From Sulfurimonas sp. (GTDB lineage: Bacteria > Campylobacterota > Campylobacteria > Campylobacterales > Sulfurimonadaceae), in NCBI GenBank assembly GCA_028689055.1, contig JAQTWZ010000002.1:36330-100329 (forward strand): a stretch of DNA of 64,000 bases, written 5' to 3'. Of this stretch, positions 1-8,221 are shown in pieces. The position numbers and the translations under genes were made by a program. Each line of letters opens with the position of its first letter. Position 1 is the stretch's first letter. Under the pieces are notes generated by a model. That model saw nothing but the letters and a program-made list of their open reading frames with translations. It made no database searches and was not told where the DNA came from.

Positions 1-699
1 TGACTCCATCTCTTCATGATAGAGCAAATAGGAGTCTTTTGGACCGACTTCAGGATAATCCCAAACCTGCATAATTTCCATAGGTTCTGTCTCTATCCAC
101 TTGCCATTTTCCCAGTAACGCCCTTTTGCGGAGACTTCTCTGAGATTTATTTCAGGGTTGAAGTTTGTTGCAAACGGATATCCATGATCACCTGCGTTAC
201 AGTCAAGAATATCGATAGTATGGATCTCATCAAAATAGTGCTTTTGCGCATAAGCACAAAAAACATTTGTAGCACCCGGATCAAATCCAGAACCAAGAAG
301 CCCCATAATACCAGCTTCTTTAAACGCAGCATCTCTCTCCCATTGAAGTTTATACTCAAACTTCGCTTCATCAGGATGCTCATAATTTGCAGTATCAAGA
401 TAAGGTGTTTTTGTAGCGATACACGCGTCCATGATTGTAAGGTCTTGATAAGGCAGTGCCACATTTATGACGATACTTGGCTTACAAGACTCTATAAGTT
501 TTATAAGCGCCTCAGTATTATCCGCATCTACGGATACAGTCTCAATCGCTGCGTTTGGCAACTCATCTCTGATGGCATCACATTTGCTTTTTGTTCTGCT
601 TGCCAAAACGATTTTTCCAAACACATCTGCGTTTTGTACACATTTATAGACAACCACACGACTTACTCCACCTGCACCGATAATCAACGTCGTTTTCAT
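1..699 (-). CDS. Carboxynorspermidine/carboxyspermidine dehydrogenase-like protein (saccharopine dehydrogenase family), partial
   Basis: The gene begins at the ATG at 699-697 behind a GGAGAG ribosome site and runs off the left edge after 233 codons, so its C-terminus is not visible. The N-terminus has the Rossmann fingerprint LIIGAGGVSR followed by LASRTKSKCDAI, and further in there is GLLGSGFDPGATNVFCAYA; this layout is typical of the Lys9-like family. In Campylobacter the close relatives use NADPH to reduce the Schiff base of aspartate semialdehyde and putrescine to carboxyspermidine, the step before decarboxylation to spermidine. The function here is inferred from family resemblance. A true saccharopine dehydrogenase is less likely, as these bacteria use the diaminopimelate route. 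Confidence 0.8.
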   Translation of the reverse strand, partial: MKTTLIIGAGGVSRVVVYKCVQNADVFGKIVLASRTKSKCDAIRDELPNAAIETVSVDADNTEALIKLIESCKPSIVINVALPYQDLTIMDACIATKTPYLDTANYEHPDEAKFEYKLQWERDAAFKEAGIMGLLGSGFDPGATNVFCAYAQKHYFDEIHTIDILDCNAGDHGYPFATNFNPEINLREVSAKGRYWENGKWIETEPMEIMQVWDYPEVGPKDSYLLYHEEMES

Positions 700-813
700 G
701 AAAACTCTCTCCTAAAATAAATTATAAATATACATTCTTTCGAAATTGTAGCAACTCTAAGATATACACAAGCTGATAATAGCAAAAAATTGTCACCAAA
801 ATATTACTGCGTT

Positions 814-1185
814 TTATACTAAATCAAACGCAACCAGCAAAACACTTATCCAGATAAGCGCTGTCACGATAAGGCTCAAAAGAACCATAGTAGCACCCAC
901 ATCTTTTGCCTGTTTGGCGAGGATATGATACTCTTTTGTGACAAGGTCAACAACTCTCTCGATAGCAGAATTGGCAACCTCTGCCAACACTGGAATAAAA
1001 AGTGACAAAAATAAAATACTCGAATGGGCAAAAGTTATAGGGAGATTCCATGCGACGACACCCATTACAAAAAGCATCAAAAGCTGCCATTTGAAGGATG
1101 TTTCATTTTTGACTATATCCACAAAACCTTCCACGGCGTACATCCCGTTTCTAAAAAGTGAGTGTTTTGGTTTATTGAGTTTCAT
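814..1185 (-). CDS. dgkA: Diacylglycerol kinase DgkA
   Basis: A protein of 123 residues, the usual size for prokaryotic DgkA. It has three membrane helices and the family signature EVANSAIERVVDL, in which the Glu and Asn bind the Mg-ATP. The enzyme phosphorylates diacylglycerol to phosphatidic acid at the inner membrane and recycles lipid released by envelope synthesis. I chose the ATG at 1185 because AAGGA lies seven bases before it; an in-frame ATG 24 bases upstream has no clear ribosome site and would overlap the stop of the upstream acyltransferase gene. The two genes are almost certainly cotranscribed, which fits a shared lipid-recycling role. Confidence 0.93.
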   Translation of the reverse strand: MKLNKPKHSLFRNGMYAVEGFVDIVKNETSFKWQLLMLFVMGVVAWNLPITFAHSSILFLSLFIPVLAEVANSAIERVVDLVTKEYHILAKQAKDVGATMVLLSLIVTALIWISVLLVAFDLV

Positions 1186-1198
1186 CTTGTTTCCTTGG

Positions 1199-3028
1199 TC
1201 ATTTTTCATTCTCTTTTTTCATTTTTGCAATTATATCGCGTAGCTCATGTGCTTTAGTCTCTTTTGGCAGCGGTTCTCCAAAATGCACTGATATTTCTCT
1301 TTTTTTGTAAAATCTTTTGTCGGTTTTTTTCTTATATTTTGAAAATAAACTTCCAAAGATTCCATTGATATAAAAAGGAACGATCACCCCGTCATAATTT
1401 TGCGGAATCAGTTCATATCCTCTGTAGAATGTTCCCAATTCTCCATCTTTGCTTATTGCACCTTCTGGAAAAACAGCTACCATGTTGTTGTGTTTGAGTC
1501 TTTCAAATGCCTCTTTAAAGGCTTCATTTGAGGCTTTTTTAGAAACAGGGATAGTTTCACCTTTTGTAAAAAAATGACGAAAAAACTTCCAGTTATGGAT
1601 ACCTTTGTCCATCATAAAATTGATGCGTTTTTCAAAAGGCAACTGAAGAATAACCCAATCCAGCCAACTTACATGGTTTCCTAAAAAAAGTATCGCGCCC
1701 TCAGTTGGAATATTTTCAAGTCCGCTATAGCTATATCGATGTCGCGTTTTGCCGATAAGCTCCATCACAGCCCAAAAAGTCATCACAAGATAACGTTTGA
1801 AAACCATACGCACAAGAAAAACACCGACAAAACCCATGAGATAAAAAAGAACCTCCGCATTCATACCGAAGTAGGCGAACAGTGTCGTGAGTATCAAAAA
1901 CGCAATCATAAAAATGTTTTGTATGAAGTTACCGCCGGCTAAAATAGTTCCCAAATGGACATTTGGAGAGAGAAACTGTATGTGTGCGTTGAGCGGTACG
2001 AGTATAAACGCAGAAAATATCCCAAAGAGCATAAACATCAACGCCATAAGCATTAATGAAGTGTTTAAGGGAATCAAAAAAACGATGATTGTAATCCCAA
2101 ATGCACCGATAGCGACAAGACCTGTATTGATGTAGTATTTTGAAAAAGAAGCAGCTAAAAATGAACCTGCGACGATACCAATACCCGCAAGTGCCATGAC
2201 ACCTTGTACATAAATGGTGTTGGTAATACCAAGTTCGCTTTTTGCATATTCTCCGAATATAGCCAGTACGACTTGTGATATAGACCAAAAAAGACTCAAA
2301 GCGATGATGGCTTCAAATATCTCTTTTTTTCTTCTGAGAATTTTCAGATTTTTAAAGAGGTACACACCATTTAGATATTTTTTAATATCAAATTTTCTTT
2401 GGCTTGTTTCAACTATTTTTGTCGGTAATTTTGAAGCCAAAAACCACTCCAAAACAGAGCTCAAGACCAAAAGCCAACCCAGTGGTGCAATAGCTTGAAG
2501 TATCTGCTCTTTTGTCTGTAACTCTTCGCTATAGAGACCCTCAAAAAGTATCGTATAAAAGATAATACCACCAAGAATAGCCACGGTTGTGACCGCTTGC
2601 GCAGCTCCATTGCCAAAACTTATGTATTTTATACCGACGAGTTCTTTGATATAGCCATATTTCGAAGGACCATAGATAGCGCTTTGGAGTGCTAATAAAA
2701 AAGTCATAGCAAACGCAGCATAAAACATACCGTGATAATAAGAATAAGTGATGCCAAGAGTGATAAAAATAGCAAAAACAGAAGAGTATTCGAGGATCTT
2801 ATTTTTGGCAAATCTATCCGCCAAAAAACCTGAGGGAGAGAACATGAGCACAAAAGGCAAGAGAATAAGGGCGTTGACAAGAGCCGTCAAAATAATCTGC
2901 AACTCACCGTCATAGATTTTAAAAACCGTATTTTGGATGATAATCTTATGACCCAAATCTGTAAAGGCATTTAAAAAAACTACTAAAAGATAGTTGATAA
3001 CCCCTACAAGTGCAAACATTTGTTTCAT
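1199..3028 (-). CDS. LplT-like MFS transporter fused to PlsC-type 1-acyltransferase
   Basis: A 609-residue two-domain protein. Residues 1 to about 400 form a 12-helix MFS transporter resembling the lysophospholipid flippase LplT (DRFAKNKILEY loop after helix 2). The C-terminal part, from about residue 425, is a PlsC/LPLAT acyltransferase with catalytic box NHVSWLDW (H-x4-D) and substrate box VFPEGAIS. In enterobacteria LplT brings lysophospholipid inward and Aas reacylates it; here flippase and acyltransferase are one chain and the AMP-ligase half of Aas is absent. The start ATG directly follows the TAG of the upstream DUF695 gene and the stop overlaps the region upstream of dgkA, so the three genes form one operon. 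Repair of membrane phospholipid is the inferred role. Confidence 0.85.
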   Translation of the reverse strand: MKQMFALVGVINYLLVVFLNAFTDLGHKIIIQNTVFKIYDGELQIILTALVNALILLPFVLMFSPSGFLADRFAKNKILEYSSVFAIFITLGITYSYYHGMFYAAFAMTFLLALQSAIYGPSKYGYIKELVGIKYISFGNGAAQAVTTVAILGGIIFYTILFEGLYSEELQTKEQILQAIAPLGWLLVLSSVLEWFLASKLPTKIVETSQRKFDIKKYLNGVYLFKNLKILRRKKEIFEAIIALSLFWSISQVVLAIFGEYAKSELGITNTIYVQGVMALAGIGIVAGSFLAASFSKYYINTGLVAIGAFGITIIVFLIPLNTSLMLMALMFMLFGIFSAFILVPLNAHIQFLSPNVHLGTILAGGNFIQNIFMIAFLILTTLFAYFGMNAEVLFYLMGFVGVFLVRMVFKRYLVMTFWAVMELIGKTRHRYSYSGLENIPTEGAILFLGNHVSWLDWVILQLPFEKRINFMMDKGIHNWKFFRHFFTKGETIPVSKKASNEAFKEAFERLKHNNMVAVFPEGAISKDGELGTFYRGYELIPQNYDGVIVPFYINGIFGSLFSKYKKKTDKRFYKKREISVHFGEPLPKETKAHELRDIIAKMKKENEK

Positions 3029-3763
3029 CTATGCTTCGTCTGATCCAACGAATGTTGTACTCCACCCTTCATAATATCCGCGTTCAAGTTTCACTTTTTC
3101 AAAAAGTTCTTCAACAACTTTTTTTACTTCATCGTATGTCACTGCATGCTCTTTTACTAAAGCTACACCATGCTCAAACTCTTCGCTGCTGATATCATCT
3201 TTGAAAGAAAACCCTTCAATATCGAGTGTATTTAAAAACCTGTTTTTCTGAGTAGGCGTTTCAAAAGAGATATAGTGTTCCACTTCGCGTTTTGCAGAGA
3301 GATCGTCTCCCTCTTCTTCCAAAAGAAAGATGACTTTTGCACTTTGGATATGTGTGAGCTCGAGTGTATTTGGACACAATTGTAAATCATAAAAATTCCA
3401 TTTCGGATCTTTGACGACATTACTTTCATAGCTATAACCACTCTTTTTGAGTATCGCTGTAACCATAGCGTCGAGTTCTTTTGAGGTACTCGCGTAAAAG
3501 TACAACTCACTCCAACCATCTACGATTCTAGCACCAACATATTTCACTCTTCCTTCATGCTCAAGCGCAATGATAAGAGACTCTTTAAACTCCAAAAACT
3601 CTTCAAAACCCTCTTTACTCTCATCAAAACTGTCAAATTTGATAAAAACACTAAAGAGCCAGATATTGGACTCTCTTTGTTCATCTGCTTCTAAATCTAC
3701 TTCGATGTGAATGAGGCTTCCATCGTCTATTCTGTCAAAAATTTCTCTCATATTTCTCTTCAT
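3029..3763 (-). CDS. DUF695 / RraB-like protein
   Basis: A soluble, acidic protein of about 245 residues. The N-terminal half resembles DUF695 (NIWLFSVFIKFDS... then GRVKYVGARIVDGWSELYFYA). The C-terminal half, beginning near ISFETPTQKNRFLNTLDIEGF, resembles RraB, the inhibitor of RNase E. In other bacteria DUF695 and RraB domains occur in the same protein. The substrate is unknown; because Campylobacterota usually carry RNase Y and RNase J instead of RNase E, regulation of RNase E itself is doubtful. The start is uncertain: TTG 3772, ATG 3763 and ATG 3751 are in frame, and 3763 is used here. It is the first gene of a run leading into the acyltransferase fusion and dgkA. Confidence 0.6.
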   Translation of the reverse strand: MKRNMREIFDRIDDGSLIHIEVDLEADEQRESNIWLFSVFIKFDSFDESKEGFEEFLEFKESLIIALEHEGRVKYVGARIVDGWSELYFYASTSKELDAMVTAILKKSGYSYESNVVKDPKWNFYDLQLCPNTLELTHIQSAKVIFLLEEEGDDLSAKREVEHYISFETPTQKNRFLNTLDIEGFSFKDDISSEEFEHGVALVKEHAVTYDEVKKVVEELFEKVKLERGYYEGWSTTFVGSDEA

Positions 3764-3820
3764 TTTTTTCAAAATTATATCTAAATTCTTATTTTATATT
3801 GAGATTGATTATTAAAACTA

Positions 3821-3849
3821 TTGACATTTAAAAATAAATTGATTACAAT
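3821..3849 (+). promoter_or_regulatory. Sigma-70 promoter of the Fur-box operon
   Basis: TTGACA at 3821-3826 and TACAAT at 3844-3849 are separated by exactly 17 bases. This is a near-consensus housekeeping promoter about 57 bases before the start codon of the porin-like gene. Confidence 0.7.
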
Positions 3850-3871
3850 TCTCAAAATTTAAAACAGTTAT

Positions 3872-3890
3872 GATAATAAGTATCATAATA
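3872..3890 (+). promoter_or_regulatory. Probable Fur box
   Basis: The sequence GATAATAAGTATCATAATA matches the classic 19-base Fur consensus at about 14 of 19 positions and keeps the GATAAT...ATCAT symmetry. It lies about 15 bases downstream of the predicted transcription start and 16 bases before the porin start codon, where a bound repressor would block transcription. Iron-responsive repression of the downstream genes is inferred. Confidence 0.65.
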
Positions 3891-3905
3891 ATAAAGGAAA
3901 CTAAA

Positions 3906-5123
3906 ATGAAAACTTCGACAACTGCTCTAAGCATTTTCACAGCGTTACTTCTTACTTCATCTGCATTTGCAAGTGAAGCAACTGAGTTAGAAGCCCTCAA
4001 ACAAGAGCTAAAAGAGCTTAGAGAGATGACAAACACGCTCGTAGATGAGACAAGTGATCTCAAAACAGGTTTTTCTTATACAACGGTAGATACGCAAAAG
4101 TCACACAGTGGATTGGGAAGCGCTGCTTCAAAAGTCTATTATTCAAAATCTCCTCTTTCTATAGGCGGTTATGGTGAGATGTATTATGCGCAGACAACTG
4201 AAGGTGACGCTAAAGTCGATGTTTATAGATTTGTTCCCTATATTGGTTATAAATTTTCGGACAATATCATCCTAAATGTGGAACTGGAGTTTGAACACGG
4301 TGGGGTAAAAGACGGCGCTGCAGGAGATGGTTATGTTGTTGTTGAGTTTATGTATCTTGACTTTTTATGCAACAAAAACGCAAACCTCAGAGTCGGAAAT
4401 ATGCTCATGCCTATGGGACTTATCAACGAAAAACATGAGCCGACACTTTTTACTACGGTACAAAGACCAAATACGGAAAAAACTCTTATCCCTTCCACTT
4501 GGCATGAGAGCGGTGTGATGGCTTACGGTGAAATTGCTGAAGGTCTCTCTTATAGACTAGGTGGTTTTACGGCGCTTGATTTATCTATGGGAGCAGGCAA
4601 AGGTGACTCATGGCTGAGAGATAGTCGTATCGGTTCATTTGGAGATACACAAAGAGATGATTTAGGTTTAGGTGTTGTCGCCAGAGTGGATTATACAGGC
4701 ATAAACGGCTTGCTTGTCGGTGCTTCAGGATATACAGATACACACATCAAAATGTATGATATCCATGCAGACTACAAACTAGATGCCATGAGACTCTATG
4801 GCGTTTATACGCAAACAACTCGCTCAGATGCTCCAAACGGTGAACCAGAGAGCGCAAAAGGCGGCTATATAAACGCAAGCTATGATATGCTTTCATTTAC
4901 ATCATGGAGTGAGAAAATGCCCCTTTTTGTCCAGTATGAAAGTGTTGCGGCGCAAGATGCTATCGCCGGCGGGACTTCTGTAGCTCCGAAAAAGACGACG
5001 ACCGTAGGTATCAACTATTTTCCACATGAGCAGGTAGTCCTCAAAGCAGATTATGCGATGCAAACGCAGGATGATAAAACCGATTTGGCTATCGCCAGTG
5101 TTTCGATGGGATTTATTTTTTAA
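3906..5123 (+). CDS. Outer-membrane porin-like beta-barrel protein
   Basis: A secreted protein of 405 residues, started at the ATG 3906 behind AAGGAAA. Residues 1-23 form a clear signal peptide ending ALLLTSSAFA. A short coiled-coil (ELEALKQELKELREM) follows, then a long region of alternating hydrophobic and polar residues with many Gly, Tyr and Asp, ending in the aromatic SMGFIF expected of an outer-membrane barrel. The arrangement resembles phosphate-selective porin O/P-type proteins of Campylobacterota. Because a Fur box precedes it and an FMN-binding protein follows 9 bases after its stop, a role as an iron-limitation-induced channel is inferred. The actual substrate cannot be read from sequence. 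Confidence 0.75.
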   Translation: MKTSTTALSIFTALLLTSSAFASEATELEALKQELKELREMTNTLVDETSDLKTGFSYTTVDTQKSHSGLGSAASKVYYSKSPLSIGGYGEMYYAQTTEGDAKVDVYRFVPYIGYKFSDNIILNVELEFEHGGVKDGAAGDGYVVVEFMYLDFLCNKNANLRVGNMLMPMGLINEKHEPTLFTTVQRPNTEKTLIPSTWHESGVMAYGEIAEGLSYRLGGFTALDLSMGAGKGDSWLRDSRIGSFGDTQRDDLGLGVVARVDYTGINGLLVGASGYTDTHIKMYDIHADYKLDAMRLYGVYTQTTRSDAPNGEPESAKGGYINASYDMLSFTSWSEKMPLFVQYESVAAQDAIAGGTSVAPKKTTTVGINYFPHEQVVLKADYAMQTQDDKTDLAIASVSMGFIF

Positions 5124-5132
5124 AGGATTTGT

Positions 5133-5654
5133 ATGAAAACTCTCCTACTTGCTTTTTTATTCGCTCTCTCTTTGAGTGCGGATGTTCTTATCTCTCCTGA
5201 AGAAGCGCTCTCTTTGGCCTATAAAGATGCTACAAAGATAGAAAAAAGAAATATTTTACTGACAAATGCGCAGGCGCAAAAAATACAAGAAGAGAGTAAA
5301 GTCAAACTCTCAAGCAAGATATACCGTATCTTCACAGCCCAAAAAGATGAAAAAGTTTTGGGTTACGGTATCCTCATCAACGAAACAGTTCGTTCCAAAA
5401 ACGCAGTGATACTCTACTTTATCTCAAGTGATTCGCTCCTCAAAGGTATAGAGATCATTGCATTTAACGAACCGCCTGAGTATCTTCCATCCAAAATATG
5501 GAATGCACAGTTCCAAAATATACAAACGAGTAAAATGCTTCGTCTCTCCAAAGAGATACCGACAATCACAGGAGCGACCATGAGCGCAAAAAGCGTCACG
5601 GATGGCTCAAGAGTTGCGTTTGCTTTGTATAACGAACTTTTGAAAAAGGAGTAA
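5133..5654 (+). CDS. Periplasmic FMN-binding-domain protein
   Basis: A protein of 173 residues with an N-terminal signal peptide (about residues 1-16, ending in LSLSA) and a C-terminal FMN_bind domain. The segment ITGATMSAKSVT at 145-156 matches the flavinylation motif recognised by ApbE, with the Thr of TGAT as the expected attachment site. Proteins of this family (RnfG, NqrC and short single-domain relatives) carry FMN bound by a phosphoester outside the cytoplasmic membrane and pass electrons. The gene is sandwiched between the porin-like gene and two small membrane proteins, and an apbE gene lies 2 kb away on the other strand. An electron-transfer role is well supported; the terminal acceptor (possibly ferric iron, given the Fur box) is inferred. 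Confidence 0.82.
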   Translation: MKTLLLAFLFALSLSADVLISPEEALSLAYKDATKIEKRNILLTNAQAQKIQEESKVKLSSKIYRIFTAQKDEKVLGYGILINETVRSKNAVILYFISSDSLLKGIEIIAFNEPPEYLPSKIWNAQFQNIQTSKMLRLSKEIPTITGATMSAKSVTDGSRVAFALYNELLKKE

Positions 5655-5656
5655 AC

Positions 5657-6139
5657 TTGCGTTTTACACTTATAAAAGATATCAAAAAAGACACGGTGAT
5701 GCGACCCGTTTTGGGCGCGCTTTTGTTTTTTGCCCTTTTATATCTCATCTCGGATATTTTGGTCAAACAAAGCAGTTTCGGTATCACTCCCGCAGCAGTT
5801 TCTGCGACACTTTTTGGAGATGAAGAGCAATTTTTGGAGGCTCTTTCACAAGCCTCTTTTTTAGAGTTTTGGCATACGGAGATATTTTTTTCGATGATGC
5901 TACTCTTTACCATGAGCGCTGTTTATATCCGTCTATACGAAGCATCCAAAAAAGCGATGTTGCTTGTGCATCTGCTTTTTATCAGCGCCCTGCTCGCCCT
6001 TTTTGCTTTGCCGTTGGCCTATTTTGTAGATCCTGCGTTTGTGAATATTTATAGTTTCTCTTTTATAGTGTGGCATCTAAGTGCCCTCATCGTCGCTTTT
6101 TGTGCGCTTCAAAGGCTCTATTTTGCAAAAAGCGTATAA
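5657..6139 (+). CDS. Four-helix membrane protein with conserved histidines (operon partner of the FMN-binding protein)
   Basis: A 160-residue integral membrane protein that I cannot assign to a named family. It starts at TTG 5657, seven bases after AAGGAG and two bases after the previous stop. Four helices are predicted at about 16-35, 72-92, 100-122 and 130-153. Histidines sit at the start of helix 2 (EFWHTE), in helix 3 (LVHLL) and in helix 4 (IVWHLSAL). The loop after helix 1 reads GITPAAVSATLFGDEEQF and is echoed in the next gene (GFTPDAVMAYYLGCEADF), so the two are diverged paralogues. Paired intramembrane histidines suggest b-type heme, which would link the quinone pool to the flavoprotein; this is inference. 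Confidence 0.7.
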   Translation: MRFTLIKDIKKDTVMRPVLGALLFFALLYLISDILVKQSSFGITPAAVSATLFGDEEQFLEALSQASFLEFWHTEIFFSMMLLFTMSAVYIRLYEASKKAMLLVHLLFISALLALFALPLAYFVDPAFVNIYSFSFIVWHLSALIVAFCALQRLYFAKSV

Positions 6140-6575
6140 AACTTCTCTTCTGTATTTTCTTGCGTTTTGTCTGCTTTTACTCCTAAGCGCCGCCTTGCTT
6201 TTTTCACACAAGATAGGTTTCACACCAGACGCAGTTATGGCTTATTATCTGGGGTGTGAAGCAGATTTTATAGCCGCCAAATCCGATACGGGAATACTCA
6301 AAATCATCCTGCCGCATATTTTTGCCTACGCTCTGCTTTTGATGGTACTTTTACACTTTTTGAGATTTACACGCTACAAAAACAAACGCTTCATGAGCAC
6401 CCTTATCACGACATTTTTTTTCGCTGCGTTTTTTGAGATATTTACCCCGTTTCTGATACTTCATATCTGTGCACTTTTTGTTTACGCCAAACTAGCTGCT
6501 CTTTTTCTTTTCTTTCTTTTGATGTCAACCGTTTTATACCTGCTTTTTGCTAGTATTGCATTTCTTAAAAAATAG
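6123..6575 (+). CDS. Second small histidine-bearing membrane protein, paralogous to the preceding gene
   Basis: About 150 residues with four predicted helices, overlapping the end of the previous gene by 17 bases. TTG 6123 is favoured as start because AAAGG lies nine bases upstream; GTG codons at 6081 and 6102 are alternatives. The loop GFTPDAVMAYYLGCEADF matches the corresponding loop of its neighbour, and histidines in ILPHIF and LILHICAL align with WHTE and IVWHLSAL there. No known domain is recognised. Coupled translation and shared motifs suggest the two proteins form a heterodimer in the inner membrane that serves the FMN-binding protein. Heme binding is a hypothesis based only on the spacing of histidines. 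Confidence 0.68.
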   Translation: MQKAYKTSLLYFLAFCLLLLLSAALLFSHKIGFTPDAVMAYYLGCEADFIAAKSDTGILKIILPHIFAYALLLMVLLHFLRFTRYKNKRFMSTLITTFFFAAFFEIFTPFLILHICALFVYAKLAALFLFFLLMSTVLYLLFASIAFLKK

Positions 6576-6588
6576 CTAGGAGTTTTGT

Positions 6589-7143
6589 ATGTTTGAAGTG
6601 TTGTTGCTTGCGTTTGCCCTAAGTATGGACGCTTTTGCCGTCGCCATCGGTTTGGGTGTAAAAAAAGGAGCGTTTGATAAACTTCTTGCTCTCAAAGTTG
6701 CGCTGTTTTTCGGGATTTCTCAAGGTTTGATGCCGCTTTTTGGCTACTTGGCAAGTCTCGGTATCGGTGATTTTATCACATCCGTAGATCACTGGATCGC
6801 CTTTGTTCTGCTTGGACTTATCGGCGGAAAAATGCTTTATGAGAGTTTCGGTGAAAACACGGAAGAAGAGATTGCTATCATCACCAACAAAGTCCTGCTT
6901 TTACTCGCAATTGCTACAAGTATCGATGCTATGGCAGCTGGATTTACACTCAATCTCATGAGCCTCAATCCTTTTCTATCAATGCTGCTTATCGGTGTTG
7001 TGACTTACTTTTTTAGTTATTTTGGTGTTTATGTCGGTTCACGCGGCGGCAGTTATCTTGAGAGCAAAGCCGAATTTTTGGGTGGTTTGGTACTTGTGGG
7101 GATAGGTTTCAAAATCCTACTTGAACATACCGGTTTTCTCTAA
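6589..7143 (+). CDS. mntP: Manganese exporter MntP
   Basis: A 184-residue protein of six predicted helices, the standard MntP (DUF204) size. The two halves carry the duplicated signature SMDAFAVAIGLG near the N-terminus and SIDAMAAGFTL near residue 106, whose aspartates are required for manganese efflux in characterised members. It begins 13 bases after the preceding membrane-protein gene with a ribosome site CTAGGAG, so it probably belongs to the same iron-responsive transcript. Linking Mn export to iron status is known in other bacteria, where excess Mn disturbs iron enzymes and Fur; this makes the context plausible. It is the last plus-strand gene before a convergent junction holding a structured repeat. 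Confidence 0.9.
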   Translation: MFEVLLLAFALSMDAFAVAIGLGVKKGAFDKLLALKVALFFGISQGLMPLFGYLASLGIGDFITSVDHWIAFVLLGLIGGKMLYESFGENTEEEIAIITNKVLLLLAIATSIDAMAAGFTLNLMSLNPFLSMLLIGVVTYFFSYFGVYVGSRGGSYLESKAEFLGGLVLVGIGFKILLEHTGFL

Positions 7144-7164
7144 GTCGTCCGTTTTTTAACTGAT

Positions 7165-7300
7165 GTTACGCACGAAAACGAACCCGTCCGTTTTCGTGGC
7201 AGGGACAAGCCTCCCTACAACCCCCTAAAGCTACGAAAAACTATGTTTTTCGAGAATTACAAGGTGTTTTAGACACTTTTTATAAAAGTGCGTAAGGTCA
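7165..7300. repeat. Structured intergenic repeat, copy 1
   Basis: This 136-base element fills the junction between mntP (plus) and apbE (minus). It has hairpin 1 (CACGAAAACG 7171-7180 with CGTTTTCGTG 7189-7198), hairpin 2 (AGGGA 7201 with TCCCT 7212), and an 83-base core at 7218-7300 that includes a third hairpin (CGAAAAAC...GTTTTTCG, 7234-7252). The core matches 17281-17363 with about six mismatches. The last bases of the core supply the apbE stop codon. It may act as a bidirectional terminator or be a non-autonomous repeat. Confidence 0.75.
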
Positions 7301-8221
7301 ATTCTTAATATAAAGAGATAGATTTTTACTCTCTACATACTTCCTATCAGTTTCTACGATGATATATGCCAGAGGCAAAGTATCCAAAAATGCATAAGCT
7401 TTTTGCGGCGGCATCACACTTGCCGCAGTCGCATACGCGTCTATATCGCTATTTGGCAAATGCGATATCAGTGTGATAGACGCAAAAGCTTTTTGTGACC
7501 TTTTCATCTTGGGATCGATAAGATGGTTGTTGGATTTGTCTTGTACATAACGATTGTAATTGCCACTTGTTGTGATAGCCGTATCCGCTTTAAGCGTCTC
7601 AAAAGAGAGTAATATCCCATCCGAAAATGGATCTTGTATATCTATCTTGCATCGTTGCAGACAACGGATATCTCCGCTTGCGGCGATAATAGCATCATCT
7701 ATCTTTTGCATCTTCAAAAACGCAGCCGCCTTATCCACCGCAAAACCCTTGCCCATACCTCCGAGGTCTATTTTGACATTTTTTTGCAGCCTCGCTTGCG
7801 TTTTATCAAACGAAAGTGCTCCAAAGCCAATCCTTGCGTTTTGCAGTTCACTCTCACTTGCTACGCGCTCATCTGCGCCAAATCTATATAAATCTTTTGT
7901 GATAGAACCGACTGTTATATCAAAATAGCCCTGCGTTTTGTGATAATAGTTTTGACTTAACAGCAGAGCTTCATAACTCAAAACATCTAAAACCGCATGT
8001 TTTTCTTCATTGAGTTTGGAAATAGGAGAGTTTACGCGGTAAGAAGATAAAGAAGCTTCCACATCTTCTATGATGCCAAAAGCTGCCTCAACATCTTTTT
8101 TGTAACTTTCATCCGTACTTATACTTACAAAAGTTCCGAGTGCGACTTTGGTTCGCGTGAGCGTCTGAGCAAAAAGAGAAAACCAAAGAAAAGAAAAAAG
8201 AAAGAAAAATCTAAATATCAA
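7298..8221 (-). CDS. apbE: FAD:protein FMN transferase ApbE
   Basis: A protein of about 307 residues of the ApbE family. Key segments are LGTFVSIS near the N-terminus, KIDLGGMGKGFAVDKA (flavin-binding glycine region), TSGNYNRY, and DAYATAASVM, containing the Asp/Thr metal ligands. ApbE moves FMN from FAD onto Thr of target proteins outside the cytoplasmic membrane, and the FMN-binding protein at 5133-5654 is the obvious local substrate. TTG 8221 is chosen as the start because it yields a clean signal peptide (MIFRFFFLFSFLWFSLFAQ); an upstream in-frame start at 8254 would lie well inside ribBA. It overlaps the ribBA stop by 11 bases, coupling flavin production with protein flavinylation. Confidence 0.92.
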   Translation of the reverse strand: MIFRFFFLFSFLWFSLFAQTLTRTKVALGTFVSISTDESYKKDVEAAFGIIEDVEASLSSYRVNSPISKLNEEKHAVLDVLSYEALLLSQNYYHKTQGYFDITVGSITKDLYRFGADERVASESELQNARIGFGALSFDKTQARLQKNVKIDLGGMGKGFAVDKAAAFLKMQKIDDAIIAASGDIRCLQRCKIDIQDPFSDGILLSFETLKADTAITTSGNYNRYVQDKSNNHLIDPKMKRSQKAFASITLISHLPNSDIDAYATAASVMPPQKAYAFLDTLPLAYIIVETDRKYVESKNLSLYIKN

